A stretch of 64,000 nt of DNA. Source: Leptolinea sp964446955. Its GTDB lineage: Bacteria; Chloroflexota; Anaerolineae; Anaerolineales; Anaerolineaceae. The DNA is taken from assembly GCA_964446955.1 (NCBI GenBank), contig CAYUQJ010000003.1, positions 62,001 to 126,000 of the forward strand. Direction: 5' to 3'. The notes beneath the pieces are model-generated. The model was not told the DNA's origin, searched no databases, and saw only the letters and a list, made by a program, of their open reading frames with translations. Below, one piece after another: positions 1 through 8,036 of the stretch; position 1 is the first letter of the stretch, and the number at the start of each line of letters is the position of its first letter. Made by a program: the position numbers and the translations under genes.

Positions 1-1178
1 ATCAAGTCAATGGCTTTGTCTGGCAGGTGCCGGTCGGTGATATACCGGTTGGAAAGTGTGGCAGCCGCGATCACAGCCGCGTCGGTGATCCGTACGCCAT
101 GATGCACTTCATAACGCTGTTTCAATCCGCGAAGAATGCTGATGGTATCTTCCACATCGGGTTCCTCCACCAGTACCGGTTGGAATCTACGTTCCAGGGC
201 CGGATCTTTCTCCACGTTCTTGCGGTACTCATCCAACGTTGTCGCGCCAATGAGGTGCAATTCGCCGCGAGCGAGCATGGGTTTAAGCATGTTCCCCGCG
301 TCCATGGCTCCTTCCGCCGCGCCAGCACCTACGACGGTATGCATTTCATCTATGAAGAGAATAATCTCACCGGATGATTCTGTGATCTCTTTCAATACGG
401 CTTTCAGCCGTTCTTCAAACTCGCCCCGGTATTTTGCTCCGGCAATCAAAGAACCCATATCAAGCTGAACCAGGCGTTTGTTCTTAAGTCCTTCCGGCAC
501 GTCACCGTTCACCATTCGCTGCGCTAGACCTTCAACAACCGCGGTTTTGCCCACACCGGGTTCGCCGATGAGAGCCGGATTGTTTTTCGTTCGTCGTGAG
601 AGTATCTGAACCAGGCGGCGGATCTCTTCATCCCGGCCGATTACCGGGTCCAATTTCCCCTGACGGGCGATGGCGGTAAGATCGCGGCCGTATTTCTCCA
701 GCGATTGATACGTGCCCTCCGGGTTTTGGGATGAAACCCGCTGTGAGCCGCGGACCGAAACGAGCGCTTTGAGTATGGCATCTTTGTTTACGCCAAATGA
801 GTCCAAGCGTTTGGATTCAGGGCTTTCGGTCAGTGCCAGTAGAATATGTTCTGTCGAAGTGTAATCATCCTGCATGCCACGGGCGAATTTCTCTGCCGCA
901 CTGAGGACATCGGCCGTTGCCCTCGCAAGTGAAACATCTCCCGCTCCGGGGCCGGATACCCTGGGACGGGCATCGAGGTCTTTTTGCAGATCGGAGACCA
1001 TACCCGATATACTGCCTGATATTTTTGTGACCAATGCCGGGACAACCCCGTCGGGTTGGATCAGAAGTGATAACAGTAAATGAGCCGGTTCAATAGTCTG
1101 ATGGTTCAGATCACCCGCTAATTTCTGAGCCTGCAAGATTGCTTCCTGTGCTTTTTGTGTGAATTTATCGAGGTTCAT
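1..1178 (-). CDS. clpB: ATP-dependent chaperone ClpB (N-terminal part, truncated by window edge)
   Basis: Disaggregase of the Hsp100 AAA+ family; with DnaK it rescues aggregated proteins in the cytoplasm. About 392 residues are visible, and the C-terminal half lies beyond base 1. The reverse strand starts at ATG 1178 (MNLDKFTQKAQEAI), followed by the double Clp-N repeat and a linker with GTYQSLEKYGRDLT. The first AAA domain follows, with Walker A GEPGVGKT, the AGAKYRGEFEERLK pore-loop region, Walker B IILFIDEMH and sensor-1 GATTLDEYRK. The stretch GKLDPVIGRDEEIRRL is typical of ClpB/ClpC. ClpB is preferred over ClpC because of the start and linker sequence, but the diagnostic middle domain is outside the window. 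I looked for a CIRCE operator upstream and saw none. Confidence 0.93.
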   Translation of the reverse strand, partial: MNLDKFTQKAQEAILQAQKLAGDLNHQTIEPAHLLLSLLIQPDGVVPALVTKISGSISGMVSDLQKDLDARPRVSGPGAGDVSLARATADVLSAAEKFARGMQDDYTSTEHILLALTESPESKRLDSFGVNKDAILKALVSVRGSQRVSSQNPEGTYQSLEKYGRDLTAIARQGKLDPVIGRDEEIRRLVQILSRRTKNNPALIGEPGVGKTAVVEGLAQRMVNGDVPEGLKNKRLVQLDMGSLIAGAKYRGEFEERLKAVLKEITESSGEIILFIDEMHTVVGAGAAEGAMDAGNMLKPMLARGELHLIGATTLDEYRKNVEKDPALERRFQPVLVEEPDVEDTISILRGLKQRYEVHHGVRITDAAVIAAATLSNRYITDRHLPDKAIDL

Positions 1179-1377
1179 AAGGGAATCTCCCTTCGTATAG
1201 TTTTTCGGTCTAATGTTAATCTTGGTCTATTGGAAAAGTGTCAGAGTTTTATTAGTTTTATATCAATATACCGATTCATGCTTGATCAGAGGTAGACTTT
1301 GAAAAAACGGGGTAATAATTTTCCAATCCTGTGGAATTTGTTACAATATTAAAAATTATATTAAAAAACGGGGTTCT

Positions 1378-2208
1378 ATGTCCACTCGGCCAAAAATTCT
1401 CAACATTGCCCACCGCGGCGCGCGATCGGTGGCACCGGAAAACACGCTGGCAGCAGCCCGTAAAGCCTTGGAATTTGGAGCAGATCTTTGGGAATGTGAT
1501 GTCGTGTTGACATCCGATGGTGTGCCCGTACTTTTGCATGATGATAATCTTCGGCGCACATCTAATGCCATGTCCGTTTTTCCCAATCGCAAACCCTGGA
1601 AGGTTTCTGCTTTCTCATATGAGGAATTGAAGCGTCTGGATTTCGGATCCTGGTATTTGACGGCCGATCCATTCAAAATGATCAAGACCGGTAAACTATT
1701 GCCTGAGGATTTGCAAAAGTTCGTAGGGGAGCCCGTTTTATCATTGCAGGATGCTTTACAGTTCACCCATGATAACAACTGGCAGATCAATATTGAGATA
1801 AAAGATCTGCGCGGAAGTACCGGGAATGATACTGTGGTCGAAAAAGTGGTCAACCTGGTTCGGGAGCAGGCGATGGAGAAGGATGTCTGGATCTCTTCAT
1901 TCAACCATATGTATATATCCCGGGTAAAGGAACTGGATCCATCCATCCGGACCGGCGCACTGGTGGAGTGGATCGATCTGAACCCTATTGCGCGTATGCG
2001 GCAAACCGGAGCGCAATCCTATAATCCCGGGATCCGGTTGGCTAATCCACGTTTGCTTCGGAGTATCCGGGAACAGGGTCTCGATGTCTTTGTTTGGACG
2101 GTTAATAAGGAAACTTCCATCCGGAAACTTATTAAGGCGGGTGTAACCGGGATCATCACAGATTTCCCACAGGTGCTTAAAGCTGTATTGGATAGTTACG
2201 CGCGGTAA
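1378..2208 (+). CDS. Glycerophosphodiester phosphodiesterase
   Basis: Hydrolyses glycerophosphodiesters to glycerol-3-phosphate and an alcohol. The 276-residue protein has the full GDPD signature: His11-Arg12 (AHRGARSVAPENT), Glu21-Asn22, Glu39/Asp41 (the ECD metal site) and His54-Asp55 (LLHDDNL). C-terminal VFVWTVNKE and GVTGIITDFP are also family hallmarks. There is no signal peptide, so a cytoplasmic UgpQ-like role in phospholipid head-group recycling is likely. It is transcribed divergently from clpB, with a roughly 200-base spacer that holds a weak -10-like TACAAT at 1342-1347. The start is ATG 1378, preceded by a GGGG Shine-Dalgarno-like run. The next gene faces it on the other strand. 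Confidence 0.93.
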   Translation: MSTRPKILNIAHRGARSVAPENTLAAARKALEFGADLWECDVVLTSDGVPVLLHDDNLRRTSNAMSVFPNRKPWKVSAFSYEELKRLDFGSWYLTADPFKMIKTGKLLPEDLQKFVGEPVLSLQDALQFTHDNNWQINIEIKDLRGSTGNDTVVEKVVNLVREQAMEKDVWISSFNHMYISRVKELDPSIRTGALVEWIDLNPIARMRQTGAQSYNPGIRLANPRLLRSIREQGLDVFVWTVNKETSIRKLIKAGVTGIITDFPQVLKAVLDSYAR

Positions 2209-2251
2209 ATTCGCACGATTACAGTGAAAAAAGTGTTGCCCGGAATAGGAA

Positions 2252-2761
2252 TTATTCTTCCGGAGGATAGATCTTTTCCGGTTTGACTCGCCCTTTGGGA
2301 CGCTCTATCAATTCGAGGGCAACACCAAACAACTTTTCCGTGTCCAGATAGGCGTAATGCCCATCGCCGTCCAATCCGAACCCTGAACCGTCCATGATCA
2401 TTTCAAAACCGGCTTCACGGGCTTCTTTCAGAGCCTGCTCCATATTCTCAACCAGAAGGCCAAAGTGATGGACTCCGTATCCATGCTCGCGGATGAATTC
2501 GGAATACAGTGATTCTCCTTCCAGCGGTTCGATCAGCTCGATCCGGGTGGGCCCGAAATAGGAGAGCGCGATACGGGAAGCATAATTTGCCGGTCTTCCT
2601 CGGTAGCTCATCTCTTTCACAAATGGTTTTTTGTAGGTATAGAAATGCCAGGGCCCAATGCCGAATTTGTGATAGTACGCTTCGACTACCGGCTCAAGTT
2701 TCGGAACCAGGATGCAAACCTGGGTGACGCCATTTTTTAAAAACGGTAAAGGGGTATCCAT
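2252..2761 (-). CDS. VOC-superfamily (glyoxalase/epimerase-like) protein
   Basis: 169-residue protein of the vicinal-oxygen-chelate fold, a metal-binding family that includes glyoxalase I, methylmalonyl-CoA epimerase and dioxygenases. The N-terminal module begins GVTQVCILVPKLEP and carries FGPTRIELIEP. The second begins GVHHFGLLVENMEQAL and ends with FGVALELIERP. HHFG and the closing E-x-I-E resemble methylmalonyl-CoA epimerase-like members, but the substrate cannot be told from sequence. I chose ATG 2761 because GGAGAG lies about five bases upstream. An in-frame GTG at 2773 would overlap that ribosome-binding site. An extended -10 (TGCTATAAT, reverse strand, 2790-2798) lies just upstream. 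Confidence 0.8.
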   Translation of the reverse strand: MDTPLPFLKNGVTQVCILVPKLEPVVEAYYHKFGIGPWHFYTYKKPFVKEMSYRGRPANYASRIALSYFGPTRIELIEPLEGESLYSEFIREHGYGVHHFGLLVENMEQALKEAREAGFEMIMDGSGFGLDGDGHYAYLDTEKLFGVALELIERPKGRVKPEKIYPPEE

Positions 2762-2826
2762 CAGTCTCTCCACAGATAATGATAAGAAAATTATAGCATT
2801 CAGGGGGGTGGAAAAACTTCCGAGAG

Positions 2827-4935
2827 GTGCTGGTAAAATTAGCGTTATCCCCTTTACGCGGAACAGATTTGAAAACTTATCTGCAAAACCATCGATTTGA
2901 GCTGATCATCGTAATTATTGTCCTGGCCGCGTCCCTGTATGTGGCTTTTGCCCCGGCTAACAACCTGATGAACTGGTATAGCACGGATGACGCGTTTTAT
3001 TATTTCAAGACTGCGCAAAATATATCGGAAGGACACGGCATTACATTTGACCGGATAGGCCGGTCAAGCGGGTATCATCCGCTGTGGATGCTGGTGTGTA
3101 TTCCAGTTTTTGCTCTAGCCCGCTTCGACCTGATGCTCCCGTTGCGTGTACTTGTTCTGGTTGCGGGATTTTTTAATGCCGGCACCGGAATACTTCTATA
3201 TCGCATGGGTAGAAAAGCCGTCAGCGAGTCGGCGGGGATTGTCATCTCCCTGCTCTGGTTGCTGACTCCTTCCATTCAGGGGGTCACATCACGACTGGGT
3301 ATGGAGAGCACCATAAGCGCTTTCTTTATTGTCTTCCTGTTCAACCGGGCTGCCGCGTTTCAGGTGGTGGATGAGAGCAACTGGAAGGAAAGAATACGGC
3401 AATTGCTTCCCATTGGATTGATTGCCGCATTAACGATCCTTAGCCGCCTGGATAATATTTTCCTGGTCGGTATGGCCGGGATTTGGATTGTCTTCAAGCG
3501 TTCGGGGTTAAAGGGATTGCTGTTAGCGGATATGGCTTTGTTTTTCCTGACACCCATCATCTCAGCCTTCTGGCGTTTAAAACCGGGAGCCGAGTATTAT
3601 CAATATGCTGCTTCCGTGTATATCCTTTTGGCTGTTTCTCTCATCGTTAAACCGGTACTTTTTGAGGTTCTGGGTGTTTATCGTCTCAGAAATGGAAAGA
3701 ACATTCTCCATTTGCTGGCAAGAGTAGCGACCGGGCTGATTCTTACCACTGCCATTGCCTACGGAGCGCTTACACTGGCAGTTATGCTTGACCTGATCAC
3801 CGGGTATCCCAGATTGATCCCCGCAGTTGATCTGGTGATTTCTGTATCAATTCTGTTTGTCGCCCATATCATCGATTGGTGGATCAACCGCCGCGTAGAC
3901 AAAAATGACCTGACCGTATCGTTACGGAATTGGGGTAAATGGCTGCCGGAAGGTTTGGGATACGGATTGCCGATTGCCATTTTGCTGGGCTTTTATTTTC
4001 TATTTAATTCCCTATACTTTGGCACTCCCGCGCCGGTCAGCGGACAGATCAAGCAGTGGTGGGGCTCTTTACCCAACACCGTCTATGGACGGCCAAATGA
4101 AGTGTGGGAAGGATTGCTTGGATTTCCGGAAAATGAGCGTGGTCCCTGGCACCCATTGACTTCGATGATCAATACCCGGATTGAAGACGCGGCAGAAGCG
4201 GCCGATAAAACGATCTTTGATGAGCCTTACTGGTCGCAGTTGAATTTCAACTGGATTCTGGTGGCTGTTGTTGTACTGGCGTTGGTACTGGCGGCTCCGC
4301 GAAGAGTAGGCGGCGCGTTGGCCGGTCTGGCTGTACCGGCATTGTTCACCGGCTGTCTGTGTCAGATCGATTCGTATATGGGCACCAGTTATGTAAACAC
4401 ACGTCCCTGGTATTGGGTTCAGGAAATGGTGCTGCTTGTCATCTGCGGGGGCATATTATTTGACGCATTCTTAACCGGATTGACCCGGTTGAAATTGACT
4501 CGGAACATCCAGCAAACAATTGTTGTGTTCTTTTCGCTTTTGTTGCTCAATAACTATGTGATAGACCTGGTCAATTTTGTACCATATTATGTCAAACCCG
4601 GACGGGAGCGGTTGTACCTGGCTGGTGTGGAAGCGGTAGAGAACGAGACTCCACCCGGCGCAATCATAGGATCGACGGGCGGTGGTGTTGTAGCGTATTT
4701 CATCAAAGACCGTACCATCATCAACCTTGATGGGCTGATGAATTCCCATTATTACTTTAAACTTCTGAAAAAAGGCGATGCCTACCTGTACATGAACGAA
4801 GTTGGTATGCAATATCTGCATGGCAATAAATACATGATCACTGATTCAGACCCATATATGGGTCTTTTTAAGAATCGGGTTGAATTTATCAAGGATGTCT
4901 GGGGATCGGGCCTTTATCATTATCTGGGGAAATAA
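2827..4935 (+). CDS. Polytopic GT-C-type membrane glycosyltransferase-like protein
   Basis: About 700 residues with a dozen or so hydrophobic segments. The first external loop carries STDDAFYYFKTAQNI, then GHGITFD and GYHPLW. This acidic-loop signature is common to bacterial GT-C superfamily proteins that use lipid-linked sugars outside the membrane. No GT activity has been shown for such proteins, so the function is a family inference. A soluble-looking region of roughly 120 residues follows the last membrane segment. The start is uncertain: GTG 2827 gives 702 residues, while TTG 2869 (MKTYLQNHRF) has a weak GGAA upstream and would put the first membrane helix near the N-terminus. The gene stands alone, away from the polysaccharide locus. 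Confidence 0.7.
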   Translation: MLVKLALSPLRGTDLKTYLQNHRFELIIVIIVLAASLYVAFAPANNLMNWYSTDDAFYYFKTAQNISEGHGITFDRIGRSSGYHPLWMLVCIPVFALARFDLMLPLRVLVLVAGFFNAGTGILLYRMGRKAVSESAGIVISLLWLLTPSIQGVTSRLGMESTISAFFIVFLFNRAAAFQVVDESNWKERIRQLLPIGLIAALTILSRLDNIFLVGMAGIWIVFKRSGLKGLLLADMALFFLTPIISAFWRLKPGAEYYQYAASVYILLAVSLIVKPVLFEVLGVYRLRNGKNILHLLARVATGLILTTAIAYGALTLAVMLDLITGYPRLIPAVDLVISVSILFVAHIIDWWINRRVDKNDLTVSLRNWGKWLPEGLGYGLPIAILLGFYFLFNSLYFGTPAPVSGQIKQWWGSLPNTVYGRPNEVWEGLLGFPENERGPWHPLTSMINTRIEDAAEAADKTIFDEPYWSQLNFNWILVAVVVLALVLAAPRRVGGALAGLAVPALFTGCLCQIDSYMGTSYVNTRPWYWVQEMVLLVICGGILFDAFLTGLTRLKLTRNIQQTIVVFFSLLLLNNYVIDLVNFVPYYVKPGRERLYLAGVEAVENETPPGAIIGSTGGGVVAYFIKDRTIINLDGLMNSHYYFKLLKKGDAYLYMNEVGMQYLHGNKYMITDSDPYMGLFKNRVEFIKDVWGSGLYHYLGK

Positions 4936-4950
4936 AATTTTCCCTGATTG

Positions 4951-4956
4951 TATAAT
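4951..4956 (+). promoter_or_regulatory. -10 box close to the MNT start
   Basis: A perfect TATAAT ends nine bases before the ATG at 4966. Transcription would start about three bases before the ATG, leaving essentially no leader. No good -35 is visible at the right distance. Confidence 0.5.
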
Positions 4957-4965
4957 TACCATATC

Positions 4966-5265
4966 ATGAATATTGATCAGGTTAGGAAATACTCATCCGA
5001 GCTTTATGCGATTGCCAGAAAATTTGGCATCGGTCGGATATATGTCTTTGGTTCCATAGCGCGTGGTACAACTTCAGAAAAAAGTGATGTTGAATTCCTG
5101 ATCGAGATGGAAGAAGGTTCATCTCGATTCGGTGTCGCAGGCTTTATGTATGAATCTGAAAAACTTTTAGGGATCCACGTTGATGTTGTTCCTCTTTCGT
5201 TGTTACCCAGAGTAAAAGATAAAATATTTGTGCAAAATTTAAAAAAGGAAGCTCTTCCCTTATGA
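4966..5265 (+). CDS. MNT-type minimal nucleotidyltransferase (type VII antitoxin-like, MntA)
   Basis: 99-residue minimal nucleotidyltransferase. In HepT/MntA systems it inactivates the HEPN toxin by AMPylating its catalytic Tyr. Gly29-Ser30 is followed by IARGTTSEKSDVEFLIE, and the third acidic residue is Asp73 (HVDVVPL). The usual metal pair D-x-D reads Asp41-Val-Glu43, so the second Asp is Glu. This may weaken activity. It overlaps the HepT-like reading frame downstream by ATGA, the usual layout for these pairs. I chose ATG 4966 over TTG 4948 because the protein then begins as family members do and the upstream codons contain the TATAAT box. Confidence 0.85.
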   Translation: MNIDQVRKYSSELYAIARKFGIGRIYVFGSIARGTTSEKSDVEFLIEMEEGSSRFGVAGFMYESEKLLGIHVDVVPLSLLPRVKDKIFVQNLKKEALPL

Positions 5266-5585
5266 AAGATACAAAAAAGCTTCTTGGTGACATGTTAAAG
5301 GCGATTAAAAGTATTAAATCGTACCAGTTGAAATCAATGGAAGAATTCGAGTCCGATTTAAAAACGCAGGACGCGGTAATGTATAACTTGATTATCTTAG
5401 GAGAAGCGGCTAACAGCATATAGCCCAGCTTCATTGATAATCATCCAGAAATTCCGTGGTCATCTATTATTGGAACCAGAAATGTCATCGTTCATGGTTA
5501 TGACCAGATAAAACTACCAATAGTGTGGGATATTGTCTCCAGGGATATTCCTTAACTTGAGGATAAGTTATTGCGGCTTCAATAA
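5262..5585 (+). pseudogene. HepT-like HEPN toxin, interrupted by two stop codons
   Basis: The reading frame opens at ATG 5262 inside the antitoxin's stop (ATGA) and continues in one frame to TAA 5583-5585, with in-frame stops TAG at 5421-5423 and TAA at 5553-5555. Conceptual translation gives MKDTKKLLGDMLKAIKSI, then LIILGEAANSI, the first stop, PSFIDNHPEIPW and RNVIVHGYDQI. The last contains the HEPN ribonuclease motif R-x4-H-x-Y. Both stops replace residues inside otherwise well-conserved HepT sequence with no frameshift, so the gene seems recently inactivated. Only a 53-residue fragment lacking the catalytic motif would normally be made. Confidence 0.85.
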
Positions 5586-5712
5586 ACCGGTTATGAATGA
5601 TTAATAGAACCAGCTAATCCTGGTTTATCAATGAATTCGGGTATACTTATTTATTAAATTGAATATCAACTGGCGAAATTAGCCAATCATCTTTTTCATT
5701 CTGAGGGACAAA

Positions 5713-7005
5713 ATGGACACTGTTATTGAAGCTGTACAGGCGCAGGAAATTCTGGATTCTCGTGGCAATCCCACCGTGGAAGTCGAAGTCATTCTGGTTG
5801 ATGGAACCTGGGGGCGGGCTGCCGTTCCCTCCGGTGCTTCCACCGGTGTACACGAAGCATTGGAAATGCGCGATGGTGATAAAGGCCGCTATCTGGGCAA
5901 AGGTGTTCTGAAAGCGGTTGAGAATGTCAACACGATCATCGCGGAAGAACTGGTCGGCTGGGACGCGGCAGAGCAGAAAGCTATTGATACTGCCCTGATC
6001 GATCTCGATGGCACCCCCAACAAATCCAAGCTCGGAGCCAATGCCATCCTGGGTACCAGCCTGGCAGTGGCCAAAGCCGCCGCTTCATCACTGGGCCTGC
6101 CCCTTTACCGCTACATCGGTGGTGTATATGCCCATGTGCTGCCCGTTCCCATGATGAACATCCTGAACGGCGGCGCGCACACCGCCTGGCAGTCCACCGA
6201 CGCCCAGGAATTCATGGTCATGCCATTCGGCGCGTCCTCTTTCGCAGAAGGTCTGCGTTGGGGTGCAGAGATCTACCATTCATTGAAGTCCGTTCTAAAA
6301 GCCCGCGGTTATGCCACCCTTGTTGGTGATGAGGGCGGTTACGCCCCGGCATTAAAAGCCAACGCGGAAGCCGTGGAAGTCATTCTGGAAGCCATCGAGA
6401 AAGCCGGTTACAAAGCCGGTGAACAGGTTGCCATTGCGCTTGACCCTGCGGCCTCAGAGCTTTATGAAGAAGATACCAAGACCTACAATCTGCGCAAAGA
6501 AGGCAAGAAATTGACCGGTGAGCAGATGGTTGACTTCTGGAAGAACTGGGTAAACCAGTACCCGATCGTTTCCATTGAAGACGGTCTGGCACAGGATGAC
6601 TGGGATTCCTGGAAACTGATGGTCAAAGAACTGGGCAGCAAGATCCAGATCGTGGGTGATGACCTGCTGGTCACCAATCCGGAACGCGTTCGCCGTGGTA
6701 TCAAAGAGAATGCTGCCAACGCTCTGCTGGTGAAACTGAATCAGATCGGTTCCCTGACCGAGACAATCGAAGCGGTTGAAGCCTGCCATCGTGCCGGCTG
6801 GCGCGCGGTTACTTCCCACCGCTCCGGTGAGACCGAAGATAGCACCATCGCTGACCTGGCCGTCGCGCTGAACATGGGCCAGATCAAGACCGGTGCCCCG
6901 GCTCGTTCCGACCGCGTTGCCAAGTACAATCAGCTGCTGCGCATCGAAGCCGAACTGGGCGATACCGCCAAATATGCCGGCTGGAGCGCCATCCGCCGCG
7001 GTTAG
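5713..7005 (+). CDS. eno: Enolase
   Basis: Converts 2-phosphoglycerate to phosphoenolpyruvate in glycolysis; cytoplasmic. At 430 residues it has the usual bacterial length. Visible motifs are LDSRGNPTVEVEV near the N-terminus, PSGASTG (substrate-binding Ser loop), SIEDGLAQDDW and QIVGDDLLVTN (metal ligands), LVKLNQIGS (catalytic Lys) and SHRSGETEDSTIADL plus KTGAPARSDRVAKYNQLLRIE at the C-terminus. ATG 5713 is preceded by GAGGGA. The gene is monocistronic: it follows the decayed HepT locus by about 127 bases and ends in a strong terminator. Its codon use is GC-richer than the toxin-antitoxin remnant before it. Confidence 0.99.
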   Translation: MDTVIEAVQAQEILDSRGNPTVEVEVILVDGTWGRAAVPSGASTGVHEALEMRDGDKGRYLGKGVLKAVENVNTIIAEELVGWDAAEQKAIDTALIDLDGTPNKSKLGANAILGTSLAVAKAAASSLGLPLYRYIGGVYAHVLPVPMMNILNGGAHTAWQSTDAQEFMVMPFGASSFAEGLRWGAEIYHSLKSVLKARGYATLVGDEGGYAPALKANAEAVEVILEAIEKAGYKAGEQVAIALDPAASELYEEDTKTYNLRKEGKKLTGEQMVDFWKNWVNQYPIVSIEDGLAQDDWDSWKLMVKELGSKIQIVGDDLLVTNPERVRRGIKENAANALLVKLNQIGSLTETIEAVEACHRAGWRAVTSHRSGETEDSTIADLAVALNMGQIKTGAPARSDRVAKYNQLLRIEAELGDTAKYAGWSAIRRG

Positions 7006-7025
7006 TATTTCAATATCATTGAAAA

Positions 7026-7062
7026 GGGACTGTCCTATTGATCCTGGACAGTCTCTTTTTTT
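7026..7062 (+). terminator. Rho-independent terminator of eno
   Basis: Inverted repeat GGGACTGTCC (7026-7035) and GGACAGTCTC (7046-7055) with one G-U pair and a ten-base loop, followed by seven T. It lies 20 bases after the enolase stop and directly abuts the end of the convergent gene. Confidence 0.9.
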
Positions 7063-7516
7063 ATGTAGATGCGATCACTTCTTCCAAACGAACGGCTGAC
7101 TCCGCGGCAAAAATGCCCCGTTCGCGGTGTATAACTTCATCATTGCTGCCAATGAGTAAAACGTGAATGTGTTCCTCGTCGCGCAGATCAAGCGAATTCC
7201 TGAACTCATCTTTATTCAGGTAGAGGGTTATTGTCCGCTCACGGGTAACCGGATTGGGAATCCCTGCCCGCATACCCTCATTGATGAACCACTTCGAGAG
7301 GGTGCTTCGATCTTCTATCACCGGCAGTTCATAATACATGAGGCCGGGATATTTGCTTTCCATTTCCTTGATCCACGGGACCCATGAGTTAACCTCAGAT
7401 TGCTGCCATTGTTTGAAGGCAACGAACAACAGATTTATCTGACCTTTGAAATCAGCTGGCAAGCTCTTTTTTTCCCGCAAAAGATTAGATCCGTAAACAG
7501 TTGGAAATATGATCAT
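7061..7516 (-). CDS. ATP10-like thioredoxin-fold protein
   Basis: 151 residues. The central block (YYELPVIEDRSTLSKWF, GMRAGIPNPVTRERTITLYL) and the end IHVLLIGSNDEVIHRERG resemble the ATP10 family, thioredoxin-like proteins named for a mitochondrial ATP-synthase assembly factor. The function of bacterial members is not established. No CxxC is visible where a thioredoxin would have one. The start ATG 7516 overlaps the stop of the upstream peroxiredoxin (ATGA), so the two are co-translated. This suggests a shared redox or assembly task, which is inference. Confidence 0.6.
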   Translation of the reverse strand: MIIFPTVYGSNLLREKKSLPADFKGQINLLFVAFKQWQQSEVNSWVPWIKEMESKYPGLMYYELPVIEDRSTLSKWFINEGMRAGIPNPVTRERTITLYLNKDEFRNSLDLRDEEHIHVLLIGSNDEVIHRERGIFAAESAVRLEEVIAST

Positions 7517-8022
7517 TTTTCCTCGACAGGTGTAGCCATTATTTCATCCAGATTATGAAGAATAATCTCATTCCCCGGGATATCCGCCATGGATTTTCCA
7601 TAATGGATAAACCGGATGATCCCCTGGCGGTCAATGATCAGCAGGGCAGGCATGCGTCCCAACTTCAACAGGTTGACTTCTTGCATGTAACGATCGGCAA
7701 CCTTTGACCCGGGGTCAGAAAGTCCTGGCATGGGCATCTTCTCAATGTCCCAAACACGTTTGAATGCGGCCTGATTATCCGGTCCCAGGATGAGTATCTC
7801 GGTATTGCGATCCATATACTGCTGGTAATCCTGGCGCAACTGCGCCATGTGCCGGCGGCAGAATGGTCAGACAAAACCGCGGTTCAAAGCCAGAACAACG
7901 TGTTTTTCTCCGCGGTAATCAGACAGCCGGATCGTTTTCCCGGTAGTATCCTGTAATTCAAAATCCGGGGCCAGTTGGCCTAGCGAGACACTAACAGTAT
8001 CCTGTTTTCCTGAATTTATCAT
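7513..8022 (-). CDS. Peroxiredoxin-like thiol reductase, probable selenoprotein (in-frame TGA at Sec52)
   Basis: 169 residues if the TGA at 7869-7867 is read as selenocysteine. Before it: start ATG 8022, then LGQLAPDFELQDTTGKTIRL and ALNRGFV. After it: PFCRRHMAQLRQDY, continuing as a normal AhpC/TSA-like domain (ILGPDN, GRMPALLIIDRQGIIRFIHYG). The TGA stands exactly where homologues have the peroxidatic Cys of a CxxC, giving U52-x-x-C55. The reading frame and family similarity run unbroken on both sides. A bacterial-SECIS-like hairpin follows the TGA. A conventional annotation would start at an internal ATG (7848) and lose the active site. It belongs to a minus-strand run and overlaps the ATP10-like gene by ATGA. 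Selenocysteine machinery (selA, selB, selC, selD) is not in this window, so recoding is inferred. A point mutation of TGC/TGT is the alternative. Confidence 0.85.
7840..7869 (-). promoter_or_regulatory. Candidate bacterial SECIS element with its UGA codon
   Basis: Read on the minus strand, UGA (7869-7867) is followed after five bases by CTGC-C-GCC, the loop GGCACAT (7853-7847) and GGC-GCAG. This gives a seven-pair stem with one bulged C and a loop beginning GG, about 16 bases from the UGA. Bacterial SECIS elements need a small stem-loop at about this distance with a G among the first loop bases. A competing hairpin, TGGCGC-AGTT-GCGCCA (7847-7832), is also within range. Confidence 0.6.
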
Positions 8023-8036
8023 AGTCACACTTTTAA

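Noticed and set aside
1179..1377. CIRCE/HrcA operator upstream of clpB
   Set aside because: No TTAGCACTC-N9-GAGTGCTAA-like inverted repeat is present.
1356..1946. 196-codon minus-strand frame
   Set aside because: Fully antisense to the glycerophosphodiester phosphodiesterase gene, which has all its motifs; no domain recognised.
5421..5555. Recoding of TAG/TAA in the HepT frame
   Set aside because: Two different stop codons, neither at a catalytic position and no downstream signal; inactivation is simpler.
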